Virus record (IMG/VR): IMGVR_UViG_3300020438_000041
Location: 1-57,890 of that record
Source: a virus
Reading direction: 5' to 3' (one strand)
Length of the DNA: 57,890 nt
In this document: positions 1 to 8,813 of the stretch, piece by piece
Position numbering within the stretch: position 1 is the first letter of the stretch
Layout: each line of letters starts with the position of its first letter
The notes under the pieces: model-generated
Database searches by the model: none
What the model saw: only the letters and a program-made list of their open reading frames with translations
Told to the model about the DNA's origin: nothing
Position numbers and translations under genes: made by a program

Positions 1-175
1 TGAGAGGGAGTACCACGAAGTCAAAACCACGTAATTTCGTGATGTCTGCTGGTGGTTTAACTGGTGCCTCTACTTTAAGTGTCTCGGTCACTTTAGGTGC
101 CTCTACTTTAGATGCTGCTGATGCTGCCTTCTTAGCAGGTGCCTTGCGTGTACGACGAGTTGAGGATGTGGTCAA
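1..175 (-). CDS. Partial Lys/Ala/Pro-rich protein, runs off left edge
   Basis: An open minus-strand frame follows the methyltransferase stop and continues off the window. It reads as a low-complexity linker rich in Lys, Ala, Pro, Val and Glu (KAPAKKAASAASK, VEAPKVTETLKVEAP, PVKPPADITK), then turns globular (LRGFDFVVLPL) at the edge. No ATG lies in frame. The only near-start is a TTG at 175, and the frame stays open further upstream inside the methyltransferase, so the start is uncertain. The composition resembles a flexible linker or nucleic-acid-binding tail. I do not recognise a family. The opposite-strand ORF at 39-350 is judged to be its shadow. Confidence 0.45.
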   Translation of the reverse strand, partial: MTTSSTRRTRKAPAKKAASAASKVEAPKVTETLKVEAPVKPPADITKLRGFDFVVLPL

Positions 176-198
176 GTGCGAAACTTGCGAACGTGATA

Positions 199-1149
199 CT
201 ATTGTAAGGGTAGTTTGTTGGGAATGGTGGAAATACGTGCACTTTGTAAACTGGCATAGTCCTCGTTCAACTCACACCCTATGTACGAACGACCTAGATC
301 CTTGGCTACCATCGCTGTTGTGCCACTTCCTAGAAATGGATCAAGTATGATGTCACCACGCTCTGAACCTGCTAGAATACAAGGACGGATCAACTCAGGT
401 GGATACGTAGCGAAGTGAGCACCCTTGTATGGTTTCTTATTTACTGACCAGACAGAGCGTTTATTGCGTTTTGTATATGATTTAGTTAAACCAGTGTGAG
501 GGGATAGGCCAGTGCCAGGATTATGATACTTCCCTTTAGTACGATCTCTAGTACCCCAATCTTGCTTAACTGGTTCTTTAATTGCTTCATTGTCATAATG
601 ATAGTATTTACTCTTACTTAATAGGAATATGTACTCGTGTGACTTGGTACACCTATCCTTGACTGACTCAGGCATTGGATTAGGTTTGTGCCATATTATA
701 TCTTGTCTTAGATACCATCCATCAGCACGTAGTGCAAATGCAAGCATCCAAGGTATACCAATGAGATCCTTATCCTTATATCCTACAAGTTTATTAGATC
801 TACGTGGTGTTGTTATAGGTAAGTCTTGTCTGTTTTGAGAGAATGTCTGCTTAGGTATCTCACCATCCTTCCTATAGTTATAGTAGCTATCACCTATGTT
901 TAACCATAGTGTACCATCATCAGTCAGTACATCACGTACCTTACTGAATACTTCTACTAATTGTTGTACAAATTCTTCAGGTGATTGCTCTTGTCCTATC
1001 TGATCCTCTTCACCACCATAGTCTCTCAGACCATAGTAAGGTGGTGAGGTGACACACATACGTGGTTTCTCAGCAATCCCAGTTGTAATTTGTGCTTTGA
1101 GTGTGCTGAGTGTCCTACGACAGTCACCAAATAATACTGTATCTCTCAA
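199..1149 (-). CDS. Site-specific DNA methyltransferase, probably N4-cytosine type
   Basis: This protein is a beta-class DNA methyltransferase transferring a methyl group from S-adenosylmethionine to an exocyclic amine. The catalytic motif TSPPYYG is at residues 34-40, and the AdoMet-binding motif DPFLGSGTT is at about 270. This catalytic-first order defines the beta class, and a SPPY rather than DPPY core favours N4-cytosine, although N6-adenine is possible. The 316-residue length is typical. The start is a TTG whose T is shared with the upstream gene's CGT codon and whose TG overlaps its TGA stop. The next in-frame ATG would sit at the catalytic motif, so TTG is needed. No restriction endonuclease is adjacent, so it looks like an orphan enzyme protecting or marking phage DNA. 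Confidence 0.88.
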   Translation of the reverse strand: MRDTVLFGDCRRTLSTLKAQITTGIAEKPRMCVTSPPYYGLRDYGGEEDQIGQEQSPEEFVQQLVEVFSKVRDVLTDDGTLWLNIGDSYYNYRKDGEIPKQTFSQNRQDLPITTPRRSNKLVGYKDKDLIGIPWMLAFALRADGWYLRQDIIWHKPNPMPESVKDRCTKSHEYIFLLSKSKYYHYDNEAIKEPVKQDWGTRDRTKGKYHNPGTGLSPHTGLTKSYTKRNKRSVWSVNKKPYKGAHFATYPPELIRPCILAGSERGDIILDPFLGSGTTAMVAKDLGRSYIGCELNEDYASLQSARISTIPNKLPLQ

Positions 1150-1409
1150 CGTTCAACATTACGGATCTTTTCAAGTATACCACTTCCTAGATTCTTTTGC
1201 AACTCGTGAAACTGCTGTCTCTTTGTTGTATCAGTACAGCTATTGAATTTCTGTGCTGTCATCACCTCTGCAAACATATGTCTGTAGGTGTGTAACATTT
1301 CTTTAAGGTATCCTCTCTCGTCACGATTCAACACCAGATCACGGTAATCAGTGAGGTCTATACCATCCTTAGTAGTTTCGTGTAAAGTTGGTGATGAGTG
1401 TGCTCCCAT
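1146..1409 (-). CDS. Hypothetical protein, 87 aa
   Basis: A small hydrophilic protein of unknown family. It is predicted mostly helical, with charged residues and the segment YLKEMLHTYRHMFAEVM in the middle. There is no signal peptide, membrane segment or Cys motif. Its TGA stop overlaps the start codon of the DNA methyltransferase, so the two are likely cotranscribed and translationally coupled. A CATAAATA element lies 34 bases upstream of the ATG and may drive both genes late in infection. A role linked to the methyltransferase is only inferred from the overlap. Confidence 0.7.
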   Translation of the reverse strand: MGAHSSPTLHETTKDGIDLTDYRDLVLNRDERGYLKEMLHTYRHMFAEVMTAQKFNSCTDTTKRQQFHELQKNLGSGILEKIRNVER

Positions 1410-1442
1410 TGGTTTCTGCGTAGTTGTGTTGATCCTAACACA

Positions 1443-1463
1443 TATTTATGAGGTCTAACCTCA
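1443..1463 (-). promoter_or_regulatory. Candidate late promoter CATAAATA (1443-1450) next to a 6-bp hairpin
   Basis: On the minus strand a perfect hairpin (TGAGGT, 3-base loop, ACCTCA; 1449-1463) runs directly into CATAAATA, one base from the T4 late box TATAAATA. It lies between the long fibre gene (stop at 1477) and the 87-aa gene. The hairpin could end the upstream message while the late box starts the next one. The U-tract after the hairpin is weak. Confidence 0.4.
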
Positions 1464-1476
1464 ATTTTATATTATC

Positions 1477-4400
1477 TTAAGACTGTTTGAACTGTTGTAG
1501 ATCTTTAGTTACGATAGAGAATGTACCAGCAACACTAATGTCACTCATATTAGTAGATCCACTCCAAGCACCTAGATCAGTTACAGCACTGTCTATTGCA
1601 AACCAGAATCTTGTACCATCACGGTATGATGATGTACTAGGATCAATGGTAGTAAACTCCACGTTAAATGTGCCACGAGATACGATTGCCATCGATGTAT
1701 CTGGTTTAGACCAGTAAACATACTGCGATCCTACTTCTCTGTAGCTAGCATCTTGCTTACTCATATCAATTGGTACCTTCATTGTCAAACACTGACGATC
1801 ATTAGGAGTACCACTGTTAGCAGCAGTAGATGATGTCATTATGGTACTGTGCTCAGGACCATTAACAACGATACCAGCAGGTTCAGTAATACCTGATGTG
1901 CTTATCTTACCAATACGTGTAATGTTAGCTTTGTCAGGTGTCTTATTGTATGGTGCATTACCACCACTAATGTCGTGTCCCAACAGACCTGATGTAATCT
2001 CCATAATATAACTATCAAGTTGTGAGAACTGATTAGTTATAGATGTGAGAACATATAGTCTGTCCTCCCAACATCTTGCTTGATGGAATCTCTGTTCACC
2101 ATAGTTGTATACACTACCACCAAGATCAGAGTATGCAGCATCTACACCAGGAACTTCAATGAATCCCCATCGCATATCTTTAACTATGTCAGCACCTTGA
2201 GAGTTGTTGATAACAAATGATGTCTGTGAGAATGGATGATTCCAATAGTTAGAACTATTGTATGGTATTACTGGGTATGAACCTCTATTCTGTTCCTGAT
2301 TAGCAATAACAACTACAGCATTAGTTTTACTTGACTGTGTTTCTTCTCCACCAACTGCGAATGTATGACCCCATTGACTAGAATAGTTATTTGTGTCTTG
2401 GTATGCATCAACTCCCTTTCTAAATCTAAATGTATTCAGTTTAAGATCATCACCGATAATATATCCTGAAGAGTTAGATCCTTGGTATGTAACATTAGGT
2501 GTAGTACCATTATATTCAATAATGCCATACATTCCACGAGTAGTAGATCCTGTCGTGTCATAGAGTGCTCCTGCATATCCTACGTAACATTTATTTCCAT
2601 CATCTGAGTCTGTTTGCTTAACATCTAAACCAAATACACCATCAACTGCGTTGTTTGATGTACCTCCACCAACTTCGACAGTAGCACCAGTATACGATGT
2701 GTTGGTTAATGTAGGTGCACCACTACCAGCTATGTCTAAAGCAATAGCAGTTACTATTGCGTGTTGTGTTGGCACTGTGGATGTTATTGATGTATAATGT
2801 CCACCAACATATAGTTTGGCAGTATTAGCACTGGTCATTGTCACTGCTACAGAATGTAACTGAGAGTTAGCAACTGCATCACCTAGTGATGTTGCATCAT
2901 CAATAGTAAATCTATAATCCCACTGGAATGATAGGTTCTTATCATAACAAACGACATAACCTACACCATAGTTGTTACTACCAGTTGTATCAGCAGTCCA
3001 ACCAACTGTGTATATGTTACCTACCTCGTCTGATACCACATCTTTAGGATATGTATTGTACCCAGTATCATATATTCTAGTCTCAACACCACCAGTTGGA
3101 CCGTGACGGCTGATAATCTGTTTGCGTAATCCTGTTCCATCCCAATACTGTGATATAGTAATAATACCATTAGGATGCTCTTGTTTCTTAATCCTTGAGT
3201 CTTCTAGGTCTCCAGTACCTAACAGTTTAGTGTAGGTAGCAGCATCAAAGTCTGTTTGTGCGTTGTCAGTATTAACTGTTTGATCAACATACAAATATGC
3301 AGGACAAGATGCCTTAGGTTCAACTACTTTATTGGTACCAGTTGTTTCTTCTAGTGTCTGTATAAAGATATTCTGAGAACTACGACGCTCTGCTCTATCC
3401 CACGCTCTAGTGCTAGTAGTATCTAACTGTAGATTCTGTGTTGGTGTCTGCCATAAGAATCTACCAGTATATGTACCATTATCTAACGTGGCTAGTCTAA
3501 GAGGACTAATACCAGTTGTTGCTTGATATGTTGCATCCTTTTGTTGTGGACCTATTTGTGATGGATTTACTTCCTGACCTGTATAGTTGTTCCAACCAGT
3601 ACATAGTCTCAATAGTCCATATGGTTCAGTTGTTTGACTAGCAGTTACATTACTATCATACAATGTTTCTTCCCAACATCTAATCAATGATGATGGAGTG
3701 TATGTAAATCTCCTGAGTCTAAGATCAGTAGTTCCTACTGGTGGTTGTAAGTCTCTAACTTCAATTGCTCCAATCAAGTCACCATTATGAGGTAGTTTCA
3801 ATACCATATTGTCAACGAAGTGACCAGATGATCCAACATTACTATCACTAACGTGACGTGCAGTCAGTATCATATTGTTGAATGCATCGAAGTTGATGCT
3901 ATCTAACAGTAAACCACCGTTCTGCTCTGAATTATAATAATATGGAGGGAACTCTCCTGTATTATTATTAGTATACTCTAGAATATTATCTACTAAACTT
4001 CTAATTTCTCTGATATAGTCTATGGATCCATCAAAATTAACCTTAGCTACCCATCCAATATAACTATTCTGATTTCTGTATGGTGCACTCGTTGGTATTT
4101 TTTGAGTTTGATACACTACATTACCAACATAATATATTCCATTGGCAAATACCCTACTATCAGAAACTGTTATCTGTGGTAGTCCTACACTCCTTCTATG
4201 ACTAGAAGTGTCTGAACCCTCTCCACCTCCCATCTTAACAAGATCATTAGGGATAGCAAAGAAGTTACGAACCCATTCAAATGCACCTGTTGCCTTGGTT
4301 ACTTTCTGGAGTCCTACAAAGTTATGGTATCTACCAAACTTTCCATACTCTGAGTTATTACTTCTACCCATACCTGTGCCACCCATTTGGGATGACGATG

Positions 4401-5700
4401 CAGGTGCTAGTCCAGCAGTGGTAACATACTCATAAGTTGTACCAGCACCCCATTCTTTCTCTACCTTACATACTTTTGGTACCACAACTTCAGTTGACTG
4501 ACCATAACGTACTAGTTCAAAGTCACTTGACTGACTGAAATCGTACCTTAAATAAGCACCTAAGTTTTCAGTGTCACGGTTATTAGTTTCTCCTGTATCA
4601 CAGAACATATAATACCACTGGTTACCAGCAGCACTACCTACACTACCAGCTGAATTATAATATCTACGTTCTTTAGTTGTACTAGTCCAAGGTATGCATA
4701 GGTATCCATCACTATCCAGTGTGATCTTAGCATTCTGATCCCAACTACCAGGATATACTATCTCTCTAGCATTGATAGAAACACCAGTGAAAGGTACCTT
4801 AAGGATGTGCATTGTGCTTCTAGACAATGATAAGTCAGTACCAGTAGCATTACCAGCAACCAGTACGTAGAAGCATAAGTTAGGTACATCCATCACAATG
4901 TTGGATGTTGACTGTGGTCTACCACCAAAGTGAGGACCATCTAATGAATATACGTCGTGTGATCTTATATCTTGACAATCTACACCAAGAGTAGCATATG
5001 TTTCATTGTTAGCTCTTGTAGAAATTACGTGATTCCAAGGAGTATTATCTGTTGGGTTTCTACCTGGATGGCCTACATTTCTAAACAACTGAAGGTCTGG
5101 TGCACCTGTTAATGCTGCATCTGCTTGGGATACACTTCTATTAAAGAATACGTTACTATATGTGTGTGCACTATTTCCTCCTTCTACTTTGCTTATTGCA
5201 GCTGGATAGTTGGTAGCATTTGAACTAACATATTCATTCTCCCATACTCTAGTACCTGATGCACTGAACTTAATGAAATGGTATGATGCATCGTTAGTAC
5301 CATCTTGCCAAGCAGCAGTTGTATCGTCTGATCTCTTACCGTTATAATTGTTTGCACCACTAAGATCAGTGGTCTCCATTACTACAATGTATACACTATT
5401 ATCTGCTGTATTACATCCGAGTGCACAAGGGTAGCAGTTCTTTGCTGATGATATAGTATATTGCCACGACACACCACCAATGGATCCTATCTTAGCAATA
5501 ACTGAGTTATATAAACCAGTTAGAGGGTTTCTCTCTCCATTAAGAGTATAAACCTCACCAGAACTTGATGTAGCTACATCAAACATTCCAGTAGGTTTAC
5601 GGTAACTAGCGTCATTTAAGGTAGCACGCTTAGCTTCTAGTAATGTGTAGAAATTGCCTCCTGCACCAGAGGCCATCATCTTTCCAGAGAATAATGCCAT
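1477..5700 (-). CDS. Large beta-propeller-like virion/adhesin protein, 1407 aa
   Basis: A large structural-type protein without Cys-rich or catalytic motifs. Sequence blocks recur that resemble beta-propeller (SBBP-like) repeats, for example DEVGNIYTVGWTADTTG followed by VVCYDKNLSFQWDYRF, and SVYIVVMET with FIKFSASGTRVWENE. These Asp/Gly-turn, aromatic-strand, Trp-ending units fit repeated four-stranded blades. Composition is rich in Asn, Ser, Thr, Tyr and Gly, as in phage fibres. It starts at the ATG at 5700, four bases from the stop of the preceding fibre gene, and is last in a run of fibre genes. I infer a surface adhesin or fibre tip. The exact family was not identified. Confidence 0.75.
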   Translation of the reverse strand: MALFSGKMMASGAGGNFYTLLEAKRATLNDASYRKPTGMFDVATSSSGEVYTLNGERNPLTGLYNSVIAKIGSIGGVSWQYTISSAKNCYPCALGCNTADNSVYIVVMETTDLSGANNYNGKRSDDTTAAWQDGTNDASYHFIKFSASGTRVWENEYVSSNATNYPAAISKVEGGNSAHTYSNVFFNRSVSQADAALTGAPDLQLFRNVGHPGRNPTDNTPWNHVISTRANNETYATLGVDCQDIRSHDVYSLDGPHFGGRPQSTSNIVMDVPNLCFYVLVAGNATGTDLSLSRSTMHILKVPFTGVSINAREIVYPGSWDQNAKITLDSDGYLCIPWTSTTKERRYYNSAGSVGSAAGNQWYYMFCDTGETNNRDTENLGAYLRYDFSQSSDFELVRYGQSTEVVVPKVCKVEKEWGAGTTYEYVTTAGLAPASSSQMGGTGMGRSNNSEYGKFGRYHNFVGLQKVTKATGAFEWVRNFFAIPNDLVKMGGGEGSDTSSHRRSVGLPQITVSDSRVFANGIYYVGNVVYQTQKIPTSAPYRNQNSYIGWVAKVNFDGSIDYIREIRSLVDNILEYTNNNTGEFPPYYYNSEQNGGLLLDSINFDAFNNMILTARHVSDSNVGSSGHFVDNMVLKLPHNGDLIGAIEVRDLQPPVGTTDLRLRRFTYTPSSLIRCWEETLYDSNVTASQTTEPYGLLRLCTGWNNYTGQEVNPSQIGPQQKDATYQATTGISPLRLATLDNGTYTGRFLWQTPTQNLQLDTTSTRAWDRAERRSSQNIFIQTLEETTGTNKVVEPKASCPAYLYVDQTVNTDNAQTDFDAATYTKLLGTGDLEDSRIKKQEHPNGIITISQYWDGTGLRKQIISRHGPTGGVETRIYDTGYNTYPKDVVSDEVGNIYTVGWTADTTGSNNYGVGYVVCYDKNLSFQWDYRFTIDDATSLGDAVANSQLHSVAVTMTSANTAKLYVGGHYTSITSTVPTQHAIVTAIALDIAGSGAPTLTNTSYTGATVEVGGGTSNNAVDGVFGLDVKQTDSDDGNKCYVGYAGALYDTTGSTTRGMYGIIEYNGTTPNVTYQGSNSSGYIIGDDLKLNTFRFRKGVDAYQDTNNYSSQWGHTFAVGGEETQSSKTNAVVVIANQEQNRGSYPVIPYNSSNYWNHPFSQTSFVINNSQGADIVKDMRWGFIEVPGVDAAYSDLGGSVYNYGEQRFHQARCWEDRLYVLTSITNQFSQLDSYIMEITSGLLGHDISGGNAPYNKTPDKANITRIGKISTSGITEPAGIVVNGPEHSTIMTSSTAANSGTPNDRQCLTMKVPIDMSKQDASYREVGSQYVYWSKPDTSMAIVSRGTFNVEFTTIDPSTSSYRDGTRFWFAIDSAVTDLGAWSGSTNMSDISVAGTFSIVTKDLQQFKQS

Positions 5701-5703
5701 TGT

Positions 5704-6621
5704 TTAGAACTCTTGACCAGATGTAAATCCGTGGTAAATTGTACCACCTGTAAAGGTAGTGAATAGGAAGATATCAATAGCGTTAGGGTTAGTAGATACT
5801 GTTGGTACAACACCACCAGCCCATTTAACTGTACGACCTACAAAATTAGTTAGATCAACTGTTCTACCACCTACACCATCCTGTGTTAATACAAGTACAA
5901 AACTTGTTGATGCTCCTGCTTGCTCACCTGTTACAGAGAAACCAGTAATGTTCTCACTGAGTGTGACCATAAAAATAGCGGCCTGTGTAAGGTCGATTGG
6001 AACACTACCAGATGATATACTTTCACTCTGCACCTTCTCTGAGTATGATGGTACGTGTAACCTAGCAGGGTTACTACCAAGTTCAAATGTGAAGTAATCA
6101 CTTGCTTCCTTAAATGCTAGTTTAGCATTTAGTTCAGTACCTCTTTCTATTTCAATACCAGACTCTTGATCTGCGTGTTGAATACCAGCACCTGTTTCAC
6201 CAGAGTTGAGAACAATAGTATTATCTGAAATGGTAGTATTCGTTGTATCTACTGTAGTCTGAGTACCTTGTACCGTTAAATTTCCCGTTATCGTGGCGTT
6301 AGGTGCTGTCAGTGTGTCTGTTGCAGCATCATATGAGAACCCTGTCTCTCCACCAAAACCTGTGCCAGTTTTATACTGGACTTGTCCGTCAGCACTACCA
6401 CCTGAGGCTGACTCTGTACCACGTGCCAAGTAATTCCAACTTGCGTGTGGTGTGTTGTTATTTGAGGGATCGTTCCCTGTAGTGTTAGCTATACAGATAT
6501 ATGCTGACGTAGTTGCTCCATCATAGAAACTAACTGCATCATCAGGTTCGTAGGCAGTACCAGATGCGTACGTGCCTTGCCACTTGATTTTTATCTTACC
6601 AACATCAATTGTGAGTGCCAT
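5704..6621 (-). CDS. Fibre-type virion protein with module-shared termini, 305 aa
   Basis: A structural protein built from modules shared with the 418-aa protein two genes upstream. Residues 1-70 (IDVGKIKIKWQG, DDAVSFYDG, ASWNYLARG) look like a small carbohydrate-binding fold of the chitin-binding type, with Tyr and Trp at matching positions. The C-terminus shares the pattern W-x-GG-x2-PT...NAxDI...GGT-x-YHGF-x2-G-x-EF. The middle (VQYKTG, APNATITGNLTVQGTQTT, IVLNSGETGAGIQ) is typical of fibre shafts. A GCTAAATA motif overlapping the upstream stop may be a late promoter. A receptor-binding or decoration role is inferred. Confidence 0.75.
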   Translation of the reverse strand: MALTIDVGKIKIKWQGTYASGTAYEPDDAVSFYDGATTSAYICIANTTGNDPSNNNTPHASWNYLARGTESASGGSADGQVQYKTGTGFGGETGFSYDAATDTLTAPNATITGNLTVQGTQTTVDTTNTTISDNTIVLNSGETGAGIQHADQESGIEIERGTELNAKLAFKEASDYFTFELGSNPARLHVPSYSEKVQSESISSGSVPIDLTQAAIFMVTLSENITGFSVTGEQAGASTSFVLVLTQDGVGGRTVDLTNFVGRTVKWAGGVVPTVSTNPNAIDIFLFTTFTGGTIYHGFTSGQEF

Positions 6622-6651
6622 TTAACTCAGAAGATACTTGTTCTCTTTACC

Positions 6652-6659
6652 TATTTAGC
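6652..6659 (-). promoter_or_regulatory. Candidate late promoter GCTAAATA
   Basis: GCTAAATA on the minus strand lies 31 bases upstream of the 305-aa fibre gene and contains the TAA stop of the glycine-rich gene. It matches the T4-like late box except at its first two bases. The overlap with a stop codon means part of the match is constrained for another reason, so support is modest. Confidence 0.3.
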
Positions 6660-7557
6660 CAGACATATCCTGCGTGTTTGTGTCGGGGAAATATCTACCA
6701 TCACCCCAAATAATTCTAACTGCTCCTTTACCACCATTTGATTGATATGAATCATTAGATCCAGCACCACCACCAAATACTCCACCAGGAACATCAGGGT
6801 CACCACTATAATTTCCTGTTCCATTTCCACCGCCAGAACCACCGTATCCAGCACCACCATTACCTGTATTACCTACACTACCACTACTACCTTGACCGTA
6901 GATGCCTACACCACCTCCACCTCCACCATAAATTTCACTTCCAGGAGTAAATCCACCACCACCTGCACCACCAGATCCAGATCCACCTGCACCCCAACTA
7001 TAACCATTATGGTGTCCACCATAACCACCATTTCCTGAGTATCCACCAGCTCCACCGCCACCACAAGATGATCCAGTATCATTTAGACCGCTTCTATTAC
7101 CATCTCCTCCATTACCACCATATCCACCTCCATCGCCACCATATCCACCACCTTCTCCACCGTAGCCAGGTCTGTTGGCAGAACCCCATCTATTACGTCC
7201 TGTTCCACCGCCTCCTTGACCCCAACAAGTATTAGTGTTTATAAAATATGACTCTCCACCATTATCAGAATAATTTCCGCTACCTCGTCCTGTTCCACCA
7301 CCACCAACGTACACATAATATGACTGACCTGGTACCACAGAAATTGAGTTCTTCCATCCTAGGCCCCCACCAGCTCCAGCACCTTGTTCATCTCTAGTAG
7401 ATCCTCCTCCCCCTCCAACAGCAACTACAGAAACCGCAGTTACTCCAGGAGGAGCAGTCCAATAATAACCACCTGGGTTAGTATACTCCTGCTGACCTAT
7501 TGGCATTGCTCCACCAGCACCTGAAGTTACTATTGCTTTAGCGAATCCTATTGGCAT
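6655..7557 (-). CDS. Glycine-rich tail adhesin, 300 aa
   Basis: After a short beta-rich N-terminal part (YTNPGGYYWTAPPGVTAVSVVAVGGGGGS) the protein is almost wholly runs of Gly with Tyr, Asn, Ser and Asp, such as GGEGGGYGGDGGGYGG. In T-even phages the gp38 adhesin packs such Gly-rich segments as polyglycine-II helices at the fibre tip to bind the receptor. A comparable role is inferred here. The open frame extends 12 codons further upstream, but the ATG at 7557 is chosen because it overlaps the upstream TAA as TAATG. It sits between two related fibre proteins. Confidence 0.78.
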   Translation of the reverse strand: MPIGFAKAIVTSGAGGAMPIGQQEYTNPGGYYWTAPPGVTAVSVVAVGGGGGSTRDEQGAGAGGGLGWKNSISVVPGQSYYVYVGGGGTGRGSGNYSDNGGESYFINTNTCWGQGGGGTGRNRWGSANRPGYGGEGGGYGGDGGGYGGNGGDGNRSGLNDTGSSCGGGGAGGYSGNGGYGGHHNGYSWGAGGSGSGGAGGGGFTPGSEIYGGGGGGVGIYGQGSSGSVGNTGNGGAGYGGSGGGNGTGNYSGDPDVPGGVFGGGAGSNDSYQSNGGKGAVRIIWGDGRYFPDTNTQDMSG

Positions 7558-8813
7558 TATGAGAACTCCGCACCACCTAAGAATCCATACCACGAAGTAC
7601 CACCATCAACAGTAGATAGTGATATAATATCAGTAGCATTTTGTATAGTTGTCATTGTAGGTGATGAACCACCTGGCCACTTGGTATTAGATGGCCAGTT
7701 AATAGTATGAGAAGAACCTGTTGTATTAGTAAACAAGAACGTCAACGTGATTGAACGTGACGATGTAGGAAGTGTGACATTATATGTGGTTATAGCCTTA
7801 TCTAATGTTACAGTAAATACTGAAGCAACAGTTGCATCTATGTTTAATACGTTAGTACCACTAATAGTCACAGCAGTAACTGCTTCATCAAAGCATCCAT
7901 CAATTCTCAATGCACCAGTAAGATGTGATATAGTTGGTGTTAAGTTAAATGCACTAGTACCATTTAATTTTAAATCTATAGTAGGTGCAGTTGTAGAAGC
8001 ATTGTGTATACTTACAGCACCACCATCATTCTCAATGGTAAATGGTTCTGTACGTAATGAATTCTTATGTAGATGTACACCAGACTTCTGTGCTTGTGCA
8101 CTGTTGGGTTGTACCTCTATGTACGTACCTTTGGCAGTAGTATGGTCTCCTCTAAACCTACCAACTACTATATCAGCATCACTTGATGTTGCCTTGACAT
8201 CAAGAGAAGTACCAGGTACTGCTGTATTAATACCAACACGGTTTGTAGTGTCATCAAATAACAATCCACCTGTCTTAATATTAAGACCAGTGGATGCTAT
8301 AAGGTTAGTAACTGATATATCATTAGGTAATCTAGCATTATCAAATTGAGATGATGTTACCTGTGTCGCTGCTATATTATATGTTAATTGATTAGCACCC
8401 TCAAAGTATTGGGTGGCACGTATAGTACCAGTTACATCAACGTCATACGTTGTACTTGTACCTGATACAGAAATTGAAGGAACTGTAAGTAAATCTGCTG
8501 TGTCATCATAGGTAAATGTTGAATCACCACCTAGTGCTAATCCATCCTTCCACTGTATTTGATTACTAGCATTACCACCTGGTTGTAGTCCACCAGCAAG
8601 ACCACCAGATGCAAACAGTTGCCAATAAGATGAATTGACTGTACCTGTTGTTGCTGGTGCTTGGTTTGTACTGGTAGCTACAGCAATATATGTACTGATG
8701 GTGGATCCATCGTCGTGTCGAACAAGATCATCCGCTACGTAGTCAACGCTACTAGACCATTGGTCTTTCCAAGTAAGTTTAATCTTACCTACGTCGATAA
8801 AAAATTCTGCCAT
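7557..8813 (-). CDS. Fibre-type virion protein, paralogue of the 305-aa protein, 418 aa
   Basis: The N-terminus (IDVGKIKLTWKDQW, DYVADDLVRHDDG, YWQLFASGG) aligns with that of the 305-aa neighbour, as does the C-terminal pattern (WPGGSSPTMTTIQNATDI then GGTSWYGFLGGAEF). The centre contains RVGINTAVPGTSLDVKATS, the segment that in many phage fibre and tailspike proteins precedes data-like beta repeats. The protein is presumably trimeric and part of the distal fibre. ATG and stop overlap neighbours as TAATG on both sides, so it is cotranscribed with the FnIII-like and glycine-rich proteins. Confidence 0.75.
   Translation of the reverse strand: MAEFFIDVGKIKLTWKDQWSSSVDYVADDLVRHDDGSTISTYIAVATSTNQAPATTGTVNSSYWQLFASGGLAGGLQPGGNASNQIQWKDGLALGGDSTFTYDDTADLLTVPSISVSGTSTTYDVDVTGTIRATQYFEGANQLTYNIAATQVTSSQFDNARLPNDISVTNLIASTGLNIKTGGLLFDDTTNRVGINTAVPGTSLDVKATSSDADIVVGRFRGDHTTAKGTYIEVQPNSAQAQKSGVHLHKNSLRTEPFTIENDGGAVSIHNASTTAPTIDLKLNGTSAFNLTPTISHLTGALRIDGCFDEAVTAVTISGTNVLNIDATVASVFTVTLDKAITTYNVTLPTSSRSITLTFLFTNTTGSSHTINWPSNTKWPGGSSPTMTTIQNATDIISLSTVDGGTSWYGFLGGAEFS

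Noticed and set aside
39-350. 103-aa + strand open frame at the left edge
   Set aside because: It lies opposite the methyltransferase end and the partial Lys/Ala/Pro frame, has no family features and no start signal.
6900-7300. Dense short repeats resembling a repeat array
   Set aside because: They are in-frame Gly codons of the glycine-rich adhesin, not direct repeats with spacers, so not a CRISPR array.
7558-7593. Upstream start of the glycine-rich gene (12 extra codons)
   Set aside because: The ATG at 7557 makes the TAATG overlap used throughout this operon, and the extra residues lie inside the upstream gene's C-terminus.
7747-8349. 200-aa + strand open frame
   Set aside because: Antisense shadow of the 418-aa fibre gene, with hydrophobic low-complexity translation and no start signal.
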